DNA of 6,465 nucleotides from JBFJVZ01 sp041623895 (GTDB lineage: Bacteria > Planctomycetota > Planctomycetia > Pirellulales > Pirellulaceae). The stretch covers positions 1 through 6,465 of the forward strand of contig JBFJVZ010000424.1 of NCBI GenBank assembly GCA_041623895.1. The letters are read 5' to 3'. This document shows positions 1-5,893 of this stretch, piece after piece (the stretch's first letter is position 1; the number at the start of each line of letters is the position of its first letter). The notes under the pieces were generated by a model, which was not told where the DNA came from, made no database searches, and saw nothing but the letters and a program-made list of their open reading frames with translations. A program made the translations under genes and the position numbers.

Positions 1-1467
1 GCCTGCGTGTCGCGGTCGAATGCAATACACGTTCTGCGTGTAGCGCGAGATGACAAAGAACTCCCCGGACGGTGTGACCGCAATGTCAACCGGCGTAGAG
101 ATCGATGCAAATTTGTCGACAAACGTAACCTTGTATGTATCCCCGGATTTTTCGAGTTTCAGACGCCATATCGCATGTTGCATAAAGTCCGCTATGTAAA
201 TGCAATTACGATACTCCTCAGGCAATGCTTGCGATGTTGCGTACGTCAAGCCGAGAAAGTTCCATTCATGTTCGCCCACGAGTATCGGATCACGAAAACC
301 ATCTGATTCGACGGAGGCGTCGTTGGGAACGACGTAGGGATGCCCGTAGTGCGCGCCTTGGACAAGGTGATTAAGCTCATCCCCGAAATTTTCGTCGACG
401 TCGTTGTCGGTCACGAACAACTCTTTGTCGGGACCGATCACGATGCCAAATGGATTGCGAAATCCTCTGGCGAACACCTCGGTCTTTGAAAAATCCGGAC
501 TGACCTGCAGCACAACTCCTCCCCAGGGATGTTCGTCGAGTGTCCGATCCCCGGCACTGGCGTTCGCAATAAAAAAACTTCCATCCTCGGCGAACACAAT
601 CCCGTTGTTCTGATGCATCGTCTCCGGCCCCCGAGCGCCCGGCAAACCGGTGACAACGTCGTCGGCAAACTCGAAATAGCCGTCACCATCGACGTCCCGC
701 AGCCGCGTCACCGCTCCCGTGCTCTCGTAGGCGATTGTTCCCTGAGTCGCTTGTGAATAAATTCCCGACCTGGAGACAAACAATTCGCCATTCCGCTCCG
801 CAAGTCCGTAGCAGCGCATCAAAAGCGGTGAATCGGCCACGATCTTCTTGTCATACTTGCCCGTTGCCTCGTTTCGGGACAGCCCAACGATGCCCCCACC
901 CATGGTACCCGCATTCTCAAAATAATCGTAACTGACGTAGACTTTGCCCGTGTCATTGACCGTCACCCGAATGGGCGCAAACTCGAGGTCGGCAACCTTT
1001 TCGATGACAAAGCCTGACGCGTGCATCCGCACGGCGGGATCGCGCTGGATTCCGCGAATCTCCTTCCAAATGAACGCCTGGCTGCAAAGCACGACGCCGA
1101 TGACAGATGTCACCAGAACGACTTGCGCAAGACCATACTGGATCGTTCGGCGGCGAACCTTGTCGCTACTGAAATGAGATCGATCGGTCAGACGGGTGAC
1201 CCACACCAGCGCAGCGGCCACGCCCAATCCCAGTGACACCACGGCACTGAAATCTCGCTCCCGGGCCAAGAACCAGAGGAGTCCAAAATAGCTGTCCCCC
1301 GGTTTGAGATAGAACCCCACCACGGTAGTGGCCACGATCGCGACCAGCGCGACGACCACTGCGCCCAGCGATGAAGCTCGTCGCGACCGCAACAGTTCAG
1401 CAACGGCAACAAACCCGACGACGAGCGTGTAGCTGGTTAAAAAGAGGCACAGATCGGCTGCATTCAT
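1..1467 (-). CDS. Membrane-anchored glucose/sorbosone-dehydrogenase-like beta-propeller protein (3' end cut by window edge)
   Basis: The frame is open from an ATG at 1467 to base 1: 489 residues and no stop, so the C-terminus lies outside. An in-frame TGA five codons upstream fixes the ATG as the only normal start; the ribosome site is weak. Residues 6-23, 34-54, 73-91 and 113-133 are hydrophobic helices. Basic RSRR after helix 1 and KVRRR before helix 4 predict that the following domain lies outside the cytoplasm. From about residue 150 it reads as a six-bladed propeller of the soluble PQQ glucose dehydrogenase type: H285-QNNG followed by a blade strand, FRNPFG (R337, N338), then GDELN and QGAHYGHP. 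From memory, H285 and R337 align with the catalytic His and the PQQ-contacting Arg of the Acinetobacter enzyme. DVDGDGYFEFAD (258-269) fits a calcium-binding EF-hand loop. The substrate is unknown, and PQQ use is inferred. VYCIRP near the end looks like the last strand, so little of the propeller may be missing; a cytochrome c tail beyond the edge is possible. Confidence 0.85.
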   Translation of the reverse strand, partial: MNAADLCLFLTSYTLVVGFVAVAELLRSRRASSLGAVVVALVAIVATTVVGFYLKPGDSYFGLLWFLARERDFSAVVSLGLGVAAALVWVTRLTDRSHFSSDKVRRRTIQYGLAQVVLVTSVIGVVLCSQAFIWKEIRGIQRDPAVRMHASGFVIEKVADLEFAPIRVTVNDTGKVYVSYDYFENAGTMGGGIVGLSRNEATGKYDKKIVADSPLLMRCYGLAERNGELFVSRSGIYSQATQGTIAYESTGAVTRLRDVDGDGYFEFADDVVTGLPGARGPETMHQNNGIVFAEDGSFFIANASAGDRTLDEHPWGGVVLQVSPDFSKTEVFARGFRNPFGIVIGPDKELFVTDNDVDENFGDELNHLVQGAHYGHPYVVPNDASVESDGFRDPILVGEHEWNFLGLTYATSQALPEEYRNCIYIADFMQHAIWRLKLEKSGDTYKVTFVDKFASISTPVDIAVTPSGEFFVISRYTQNVYCIRPRHAG

Positions 1468-1526
1468 GTCTGCTAATCTTCAACGGTAGATCAATTCAAC
1501 TGCCCAATGCACGTGACCGAAACGGT

Positions 1527-3317
1527 TCAGGCCCGTTCGATTCGACGAAAATCTCGCGGAACTGTTAGCTGCTGGGATTCCCAAAGTCGGCGATAAAGTG
1601 CACAGTCGCGCAACAGTGCTTCGTGCGGACCAAACCCGACACACCTGCCGCGGTCCAGCACCAGCAAACGGTCGGCGTTGCGCAACGTCGATAGCCGGTG
1701 AGCAACGACGAAGCTTGTCCGCGCCTCGAGCAGGTGTTCGATTGCCTCCTGGACATGCACTTCGGCCACGGAGTCGAGACTGGAGGTGGCCTCATCGAGT
1801 AACAGAATCGGGGCGTTTTTTACAAAGGCTCGTGCCACATTAATCCGTTGCGCCTGGCCGCGTGAGACGCCCCGGCCACCGATTCCGATTTGCGTATCGT
1901 AACCCTCCGGAAGACGGAGAATCTCCTCGTGAATAAAGGCCGCGCGTGCGGCCTCTTCCGTTTCCAAGTCGGATGCGGACGGCCGCCCGCAGCGGATATT
2001 CTCGCGAACCGTTGTGGAAAACAGAAAAGGCTCCTGCGCCACAATGGCAACTTGTTGATAGATGTCATTCAAGCGAAGATGCCTGAGATCGCGCCCGTCG
2101 AATAGCACGCGGCCCGAAGAGGGGTCGTACAGCCGGATCATCAGGTTCAGCAGCGTCGTCTTGCCGGCTCCCGACGGACCGACAATCCCAATCGTTTCGC
2201 CCGCCTTGACCGAGATCGAAAGCTCGCTCAACACGTCCGTGTCTCCGTACGCAAAGCCAACGTTGTCGCAAACAATTTCGCGGGGTGGGGATGTTAGCGG
2301 CTGGGCATCAGGGCATTCCTGAATTTCAGGCTCCGTTTCCAGGAATTCGACGATCCGCCCCAGGGACGCGCGATACTCAAAGATTTGCAGATACTGCTGG
2401 TGCATCAAGTTCAAGGGCGTATGCATGACGCGAATGGCCATCACAAAGGCCAACAACGAGGGCCAGGTCAGCGTTCCGTCAATGACTTGAAATCCGCCGA
2501 CGAGCACGACAATAACGACGCTCAAGCCGGCCAGAGATTCCATTCCCACACGCCCCAAGGCTTGCAGTCGGGCCACAGAAATTAACTCGTCAAAGTAAGC
2601 ATGCCCTTTTTCCAGACCCATCCGCGTCTGGATTTCCTCACCGTGATACGTCTTGATGACGCGCATCCCCTTGAGGATCTCCAGAATCATGTCAAACAGG
2701 ACATACCCTGTCGTGCGTACGGTATAGGAGCGGGCGCGCAGCCGTTGCGCTACCAGAAAAATCGGCAACGATACGACAGGCAGCACCAGTAACACCCACA
2801 TGGCCAACGAAGGGCTCATGCTGGTGGCGACGGCCAACAACCCTACGACAACGGCACCCTCCAGGAACATGCGGGCGACAGCTTGCACAACCATCCGCAT
2901 CTGCGAAACGTCGGTGCGCACGGTTTGGATGATTTCGCCGTGACTTTGATGATCTGCGAAGGGCACCGAGAGTCTCATGAGGTGCTCGATGACACGTTCC
3001 ATGAAACCCAACTCAATCACCTTGATGATCCGTTGAACAACGATATGGTTGTCATAATAGAAGAGCGCGCCAATCAAGTAGGTGACCAGCAATAATCCTG
3101 CTGCCATCCAGAGCACAGCGACTGGCCCGAGCGATGCACCGACAAAATCACCGAAACCGGTGTGCTCATTTACAGCGCTGGCCAGAAACTCACGAATGAA
3201 GAAGATCACAGCCATGGACGTCACAGCGCGGCCGAGGGAAGTGATCACAAACCGCAGCAGCAGAAGTTTGCGTCTTCCGAAAAGCTCTCCGATGATCTGA
3301 GCGATCGACTTTACCAC
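1527..3317 (-). CDS. ABC exporter half-transporter, MsbA/Sav1866-like (fused permease and ATPase)
   Basis: This 596-residue protein has the normal length for a half-transporter that works as a dimer in the inner membrane. The permease half (about 15-330) has six hydrophobic segments, near 18-45, 66-87, 146-166, 171-191, 259-279 and 287-308. The ATPase half has aromatic Y357, Walker A G380-PSGAGKT, Q-loop Q428, signature V484-SRGQ, Walker B ILLLDE (504-509), D-loop SSLD (512-515) and switch H540. All catalytic residues are present, so ATP hydrolysis is expected. The signature is unusual: VSRGQ instead of LSGGQ. I chose the GTG at 3317 because GGAG lies 6 nt upstream and the first transmembrane helix follows at normal distance; a TTG at 3383 would add 22 residues without visible support. 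The gene follows the nucleotidyltransferase gene by 133 bp and precedes the propeller gene by 59 bp. The family exports lipids, glycans, peptides or drugs; the cargo cannot be read from the sequence. Confidence 0.93.
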   Translation of the reverse strand: MVKSIAQIIGELFGRRKLLLLRFVITSLGRAVTSMAVIFFIREFLASAVNEHTGFGDFVGASLGPVAVLWMAAGLLLVTYLIGALFYYDNHIVVQRIIKVIELGFMERVIEHLMRLSVPFADHQSHGEIIQTVRTDVSQMRMVVQAVARMFLEGAVVVGLLAVATSMSPSLAMWVLLVLPVVSLPIFLVAQRLRARSYTVRTTGYVLFDMILEILKGMRVIKTYHGEEIQTRMGLEKGHAYFDELISVARLQALGRVGMESLAGLSVVIVVLVGGFQVIDGTLTWPSLLAFVMAIRVMHTPLNLMHQQYLQIFEYRASLGRIVEFLETEPEIQECPDAQPLTSPPREIVCDNVGFAYGDTDVLSELSISVKAGETIGIVGPSGAGKTTLLNLMIRLYDPSSGRVLFDGRDLRHLRLNDIYQQVAIVAQEPFLFSTTVRENIRCGRPSASDLETEEAARAAFIHEEILRLPEGYDTQIGIGGRGVSRGQAQRINVARAFVKNAPILLLDEATSSLDSVAEVHVQEAIEHLLEARTSFVVAHRLSTLRNADRLLVLDRGRCVGFGPHEALLRDCALYRRLWESQQLTVPRDFRRIERA

Positions 3318-3323
3318 GCGCGT

Positions 3324-3327
3324 CTCC
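3324..3327 (-). promoter_or_regulatory. Shine-Dalgarno site that sets the ABC exporter start
   Basis: On the minus strand GGAG lies 6 nt before the GTG at 3317-3315. It is the best ribosome site in the window and favours this GTG over the in-frame TTG at 3383. Confidence 0.6.
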
Positions 3328-3450
3328 AAAAAGCTCCGCGCATGCGGGCAGTTGTCTCTCGCAGCGACGGAGCAGAGTCGCAACTTGCAATGGATGCCGA
3401 TATTCGCCGCCCGCGGAACTCAATTTCGCAGCCCGCCGCGGCGCGACGGA

Positions 3451-4545
3451 TCAGGGATTCCAATTCAACCTCCTCGACGGTACGGTCACCAGGTAGTGTG
3501 CCAGCTGCGGAAGACGATCCCGCCAGCTTTCGCAGAGTCGCATCCGGAACAGAAAGCGATCCGGAAATCTCCGCGTCTCGGCGGCACGTTCGGCATTTCC
3601 CAACCAATCGCCAACCTGCGCCGCAAGCCGCTTCACGACGTGCGACCGATCGAGTTCACTCTGTATCTCCGGCGGTAAATTCGCACCCAACACGTCGCCG
3701 GCCAGCCACAGGCCGAGCCACACCGAAAGATGACACCGCGCCTCGGTAGCCTGGGCTTCCACTCTTTTCCAATCGGTAATGCTACCACTGTTGACGAGCT
3801 CGGCAATGTCACAGATCCAGCGGAGTCGTTCCCACCAGTGCCTCGTGCCGTGCATGCACAGCACCTCGATGGCATCTTCAGGTCGTAACTTTCTAGCAAA
3901 ATGGCAATTCGAGTCAAAGGGATGGCCGCTCTCCCACAAAAGATCGAAGTCGACGCTGTAGTTGTGCCATCGCGGTGCCAGATCCCAGTGCATGTCCAAC
4001 TCGATGCCCTCGCGCTGGAACTCGCAGGCAAAGAGCTGCCGTTTTCTTTCACTGGCGACTTGATCCCACAAACAGGCAAAGCCATTGGACGTAAGTATTT
4101 CCCTCACCCGTGGAAAGTCTTCGGGTCGGATGAGCATGTCGAGGTCCCCGCATTCGCGGAGACTCAAGTCGCGATAGGCATCAATGGCCAGCGTTGGGCC
4201 TTTGAATACGAGCATCGGCAAGGACGATTGCTCAAACAATGCGGCGACGTGACGCTGCATTTTCATCAGCTGCTCGTTACGCTGCGCAAGTTCACGCGCG
4301 TGTGTCCGCAATTCGTCCAAAAACGCGGCGGGGACCAGGCCCGCTGGCTGAGCGCTAAGATGAAGATAGGTCAAGGGGCGGATGCGATGCCACCAACTCC
4401 GATCCAGCACGGTTTGCCAATCGATCTGCTCGCGCAGCAACTGCTCGAGTCGCTCCCGCACTTCCGCTGTTTGAGAAACCCGAGCGCAGCAAATCAGTAA
4501 CTCGTCCTCGAAACAAGTGGTCGTGTTAGCACCTAGCAGTTTCAC
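3451..4545 (-). CDS. NTP_transf_5 (PF14907) family nucleotidyltransferase
   Basis: From GTG 4545 the product is 364 residues, soluble, with no signal peptide. The family layout is visible: an N-terminal helical part (FEDELLICCARV, then the DW/WWHRIRPL region), VFKGPTLAIDAY (113-124), the Pol-beta-type active site G133-D-L-D136, a third acidic site LDMHW (D184), and LCMHGTRHWW...RWICDIAELV (229-251), typical of this family. All three likely metal-binding acids are present, so activity is expected; neither donor nor acceptor is known. Relatives occur in exopolysaccharide and exosortase loci and as tailoring enzymes in some lasso-peptide clusters (from memory). The frame is open up to 4788, but those 81 extra residues look non-coding and lie before the usual family N-terminus. 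The GTG is therefore preferred although its ribosome site (AGAG about 8 nt upstream) is weak; an upstream TTG in WLVHEIH is an alternative. It is the first gene of the leftward set. Confidence 0.85.
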   Translation of the reverse strand: MKLLGANTTTCFEDELLICCARVSQTAEVRERLEQLLREQIDWQTVLDRSWWHRIRPLTYLHLSAQPAGLVPAAFLDELRTHARELAQRNEQLMKMQRHVAALFEQSSLPMLVFKGPTLAIDAYRDLSLRECGDLDMLIRPEDFPRVREILTSNGFACLWDQVASERKRQLFACEFQREGIELDMHWDLAPRWHNYSVDFDLLWESGHPFDSNCHFARKLRPEDAIEVLCMHGTRHWWERLRWICDIAELVNSGSITDWKRVEAQATEARCHLSVWLGLWLAGDVLGANLPPEIQSELDRSHVVKRLAAQVGDWLGNAERAAETRRFPDRFLFRMRLCESWRDRLPQLAHYLVTVPSRRLNWNP

Positions 4546-4722
4546 TTGTTGCGCTCTGTGGATCTCGTGGACCAACCAACGGTGATGAATAAAACGTTTT
4601 TTTTGGGAGGTCCCTGTGCCTGTCGCGGCCACGAATGGACGTGCAGTGTACGACTGGAAGGCATGGTCACAACGCGGGCCGGAAAGGTTCAAATTTCCCG
4701 TCGCACACGTGTTTGCAGAAAT

Positions 4723-4778
4723 GCCGGTTTTCACGGAACGCAACACTTGACCTTGCCGGCACACCGTGAAAATTCGGC
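4723..4778. repeat. Long imperfect inverted repeat with nested palindrome
   Basis: TTTTCACGG (4728-4736) is exactly complementary to CCGTGAAAA (4764-4772). Outside it GCCG (4723-4726) pairs with CGGC (4775-4778) across a 1x2 internal loop, giving 13 pairs. The 27-nt centre holds the perfect palindrome TGCCGGCA (4754-4761) and a TTGACC hexamer (4747-4752). It could be a two-site operator or a structured leader RNA. Confidence 0.6.
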
Positions 4779-4808
4779 CGATAGACAAGCAGGCCCCATT
4801 ATAAACTA

Positions 4809-4819
4809 CCGATTATCGG
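4809..4819. repeat. Short palindrome CCGAT-T-ATCGG
   Basis: This is a perfect 5-bp inverted repeat around one base, next to TATAAA (4800-4805). The half-site CCGAT recurs at 4778 and again in the repeat at 4933. A protein-binding site is possible but unproven. Confidence 0.4.
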
Positions 4820-4829
4820 GCTGCAATGA

Positions 4830-4846
4830 ACAACGTGAAACGTTGT
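4830..4846. repeat. Perfect 7-bp inverted repeat ACAACGT-GAA-ACGTTGT
   Basis: The two 7-bp arms match exactly around a 3-nt centre. It lies about 195 bp before the HAD start and 285 bp before the nucleotidyltransferase start. It could be an operator or a tight RNA hairpin. No T-tract follows on either strand, so a terminator is unlikely. Confidence 0.5.
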
Positions 4847-4932
4847 CTGGTCGTGAGTGCTGGTCCGCTTGTTTCGATTGGGGCGGTTACAGGCCCGGCA
4901 TTCCCAGCCGGGGAATTGGGCGGCGTTGAAAA

Positions 4933-4979
4933 CCGATCGAATCAAACGATGATCGGCAGGCGGCGGCACGGTTGCCGCC
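4933..4979. repeat. Two tandem hairpins upstream of the HAD gene
   Basis: CCGATC (4933-4938) pairs with GATCGG (4951-4956) around 12 nt. Directly after it GGCGGC (4962-4967) pairs with GCCGCC (4974-4979) around 6 nt. They would fold in the untranslated leader of the HAD transcript, about 60-110 nt before its start, if transcription begins upstream. No known riboswitch is recognised. Confidence 0.4.
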
Positions 4980-5040
4980 CTGTCCATGGTCTAGAAAATG
5001 GTTGTTACGAAGTCGGTATTCATCATCCGGGAATCTAACG

Positions 5041-5628
5041 ATGCAACCCGTGTTACTTGTCGACGTGATGGATACGCTGGTTTACAACCCTTTCAATGTG
5101 GAGATTCCCCGATTCTTTGGGCTCAGCCAATCAGAATTGCTTTTAGAAAAGCACCCCACTGCGTGGATCCGGTTCGAGACGGGTGAGATTGATGAAGCAG
5201 AATACCTGCGAATTTACTTCGCGGACGGCCGGGATTTCGACCACGCTGAATTCCTCGACGTGGTTCGCGGCGCCTACCGCTGGGTTGATGGCGCTGAGCA
5301 GTTGCTCCAGCGGCTTCATGGCCAAGGATTCCAAATTCACGCGTTTTCCAACTATCCCATCTGGTATCACACAATCGAAGCCAGATTGAGGCTCTCGCGG
5401 TATCTCGATTGGACGTTTGTTTCCTGCCTGACGGGCGTCCGCAAGCCAGCCTCCGCAGCCTACTTCGGTGCCGCACAAAAACTGAATCTTTCAGTTGAGG
5501 CCTGCCTGTTGATCGATGATAGCGTCGCGAACTGCCGGGCCGCCGAAGCGATTGGCATGCCTGCCATTGCTTTTTCCGACACCGCGAGCTTGCAGAAGGA
5601 AATGCAGCGCCGAGGCCTGATTCGCTGA
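5041..5628 (+). CDS. HAD-superfamily hydrolase-like protein with atypical motif I (DVMDT)
   Basis: The 195-residue protein starts at ATG 5041 because the HAD core begins at once (QPVLLVDVMDTLV); an upstream in-frame ATG at 4972 would add 23 unrelated residues. A GGGA about 9 nt upstream is a weak ribosome site. The four HAD motifs are in order: I, D8-V-M-D-T12; II, S103 in FSNYP; III, K135 in GVRKP; IV, D159-D160 in LLIDDS. The helical cap is about residues 18-80 and includes KHPTAWIRFETGEIDE. The nucleophile D8 is present, but the acid/base position +2 is Met10, not Asp. From memory, plant chloroplast and cyanobacterial relatives share this D-x-M-D-T core with FFG and KHPTAWI; one plant HAD protein of this sort is reported as an FMN hydrolase, an assignment I cannot confirm here. 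The substrate is therefore unassigned. It is probably cytoplasmic and expressed apart from the leftward set. Confidence 0.9.
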   Translation: MQPVLLVDVMDTLVYNPFNVEIPRFFGLSQSELLLEKHPTAWIRFETGEIDEAEYLRIYFADGRDFDHAEFLDVVRGAYRWVDGAEQLLQRLHGQGFQIHAFSNYPIWYHTIEARLRLSRYLDWTFVSCLTGVRKPASAAYFGAAQKLNLSVEACLLIDDSVANCRAAEAIGMPAIAFSDTASLQKEMQRRGLIR

Positions 5629-5631
5629 AGT

Positions 5632-5656
5632 CTCGCCTGCGGTCGGCCGCTGCGAG
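5632..5656 (+). terminator. GC-rich hairpin after the HAD stop codon
   Basis: Three bases after the stop, CTCGC (5632-5636) pairs with GCGAG (5652-5656) and GCGG (5639-5642) with CCGC (5647-5650), with a small internal loop and a TCGG tetraloop. There is no T-tract after it, so it is either a weak intrinsic terminator or an mRNA 3'-end stabiliser. Confidence 0.4.
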
Positions 5657-5840
5657 GGCGTGCTAGCATTCCGCGCCGGTCGCGAATTGGCAATTAACGC
5701 CAAAAACAATACGGACAACCGTCAAAGTTTGCCGAACCCATTCAACAGATTCACTGCTGCGCCGGTTTAGCGTCGTTGCTGCGCCCATCACACAAATCGC
5801 CCTGCGATGTCTGGTGGCAAGGAGAGAGTGATCGAGACCG

Positions 5841-5870
5841 TTGACTGCTTATCTCCCAATTTTCAATATT
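5841..5870 (+). promoter_or_regulatory. Candidate sigma70-type promoter of the lipoprotein gene
   Basis: TTGACT (5841-5846, five of six matches to the -35 consensus) stands 18 nt before AATATT (5865-5870, four of six to the -10). Transcription would start about 15-20 nt before the ATG at 5894. The rest of the spacer after the 5632-5656 hairpin shows no gene or repeat. Confidence 0.4.
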
Positions 5871-5893
5871 TGATCCTTACCCAGTATGCGGCA

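Larger units (their letters stand above)
4546..5040. promoter_or_regulatory. Divergent intergenic region, rich in inverted repeats
   Basis: This 495-bp gap lies between the leftward nucleotidyltransferase gene and the rightward HAD gene, so promoters for both should be here. I see no convincing gene. Short palindromes are frequent: AAAACGTTTT (4591-4600) running into an 8-T tract (4597-4604), ACACGTGT (4705-4712), plus those listed separately. A weak leftward promoter candidate is TTGTGA, 16 nt, TACACT, about 100 bp before the nucleotidyltransferase start. No strong rightward promoter is visible. The regulatory role is inferred from position. Confidence 0.5.

Noticed and set aside
1521..1537. 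Hairpin AACGG/CCGTT across the exporter stop codon
   Set aside because: It has only five pairs, overlaps coding sequence and lacks a T-tract, so it is too weak to call a terminator.
3190..3423. Small frame spanning the nucleotidyltransferase-exporter junction, considered as a precursor peptide
   Set aside because: It begins with TTG without a ribosome site and runs far into the exporter gene in another frame, so it is best read as a shadow.
3434..3443. Palindrome CGCCGCGGCG between the nucleotidyltransferase and exporter genes
   Set aside because: It is a 10-bp GC-only palindrome in GC-rich DNA; no second copy was seen in the window and no T-tract follows.
3162..3749. Long plus-strand frame of 195 codons
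   Set aside because: It lies antisense to two well-supported genes, and its Arg/Pro/Ser-rich product has no domain features.
4681..4698. tRNA T-arm-like GGAAA-GGTTCAAA-TTTCC
   Set aside because: The loop is 8 nt rather than 7, and no matching acceptor, anticodon or D arm exists in the flanking 80 bases.
4546..4788. N-terminal extension of the nucleotidyltransferase by 81 residues
   Set aside because: The frame is open, but the residues do not resemble the family N-terminus, are rich in Thr/Arg/Cys without pattern, and overlap the inverted repeats.
4826..5038. A 70-codon plus-strand frame ending 2 nt before the HAD start
   Set aside because: Its N-terminus is mildly hydrophobic and the stop position would allow translational coupling, but it has no ribosome site, overlaps three inverted repeats, has no recognisable domain and ends in low-information sequence.
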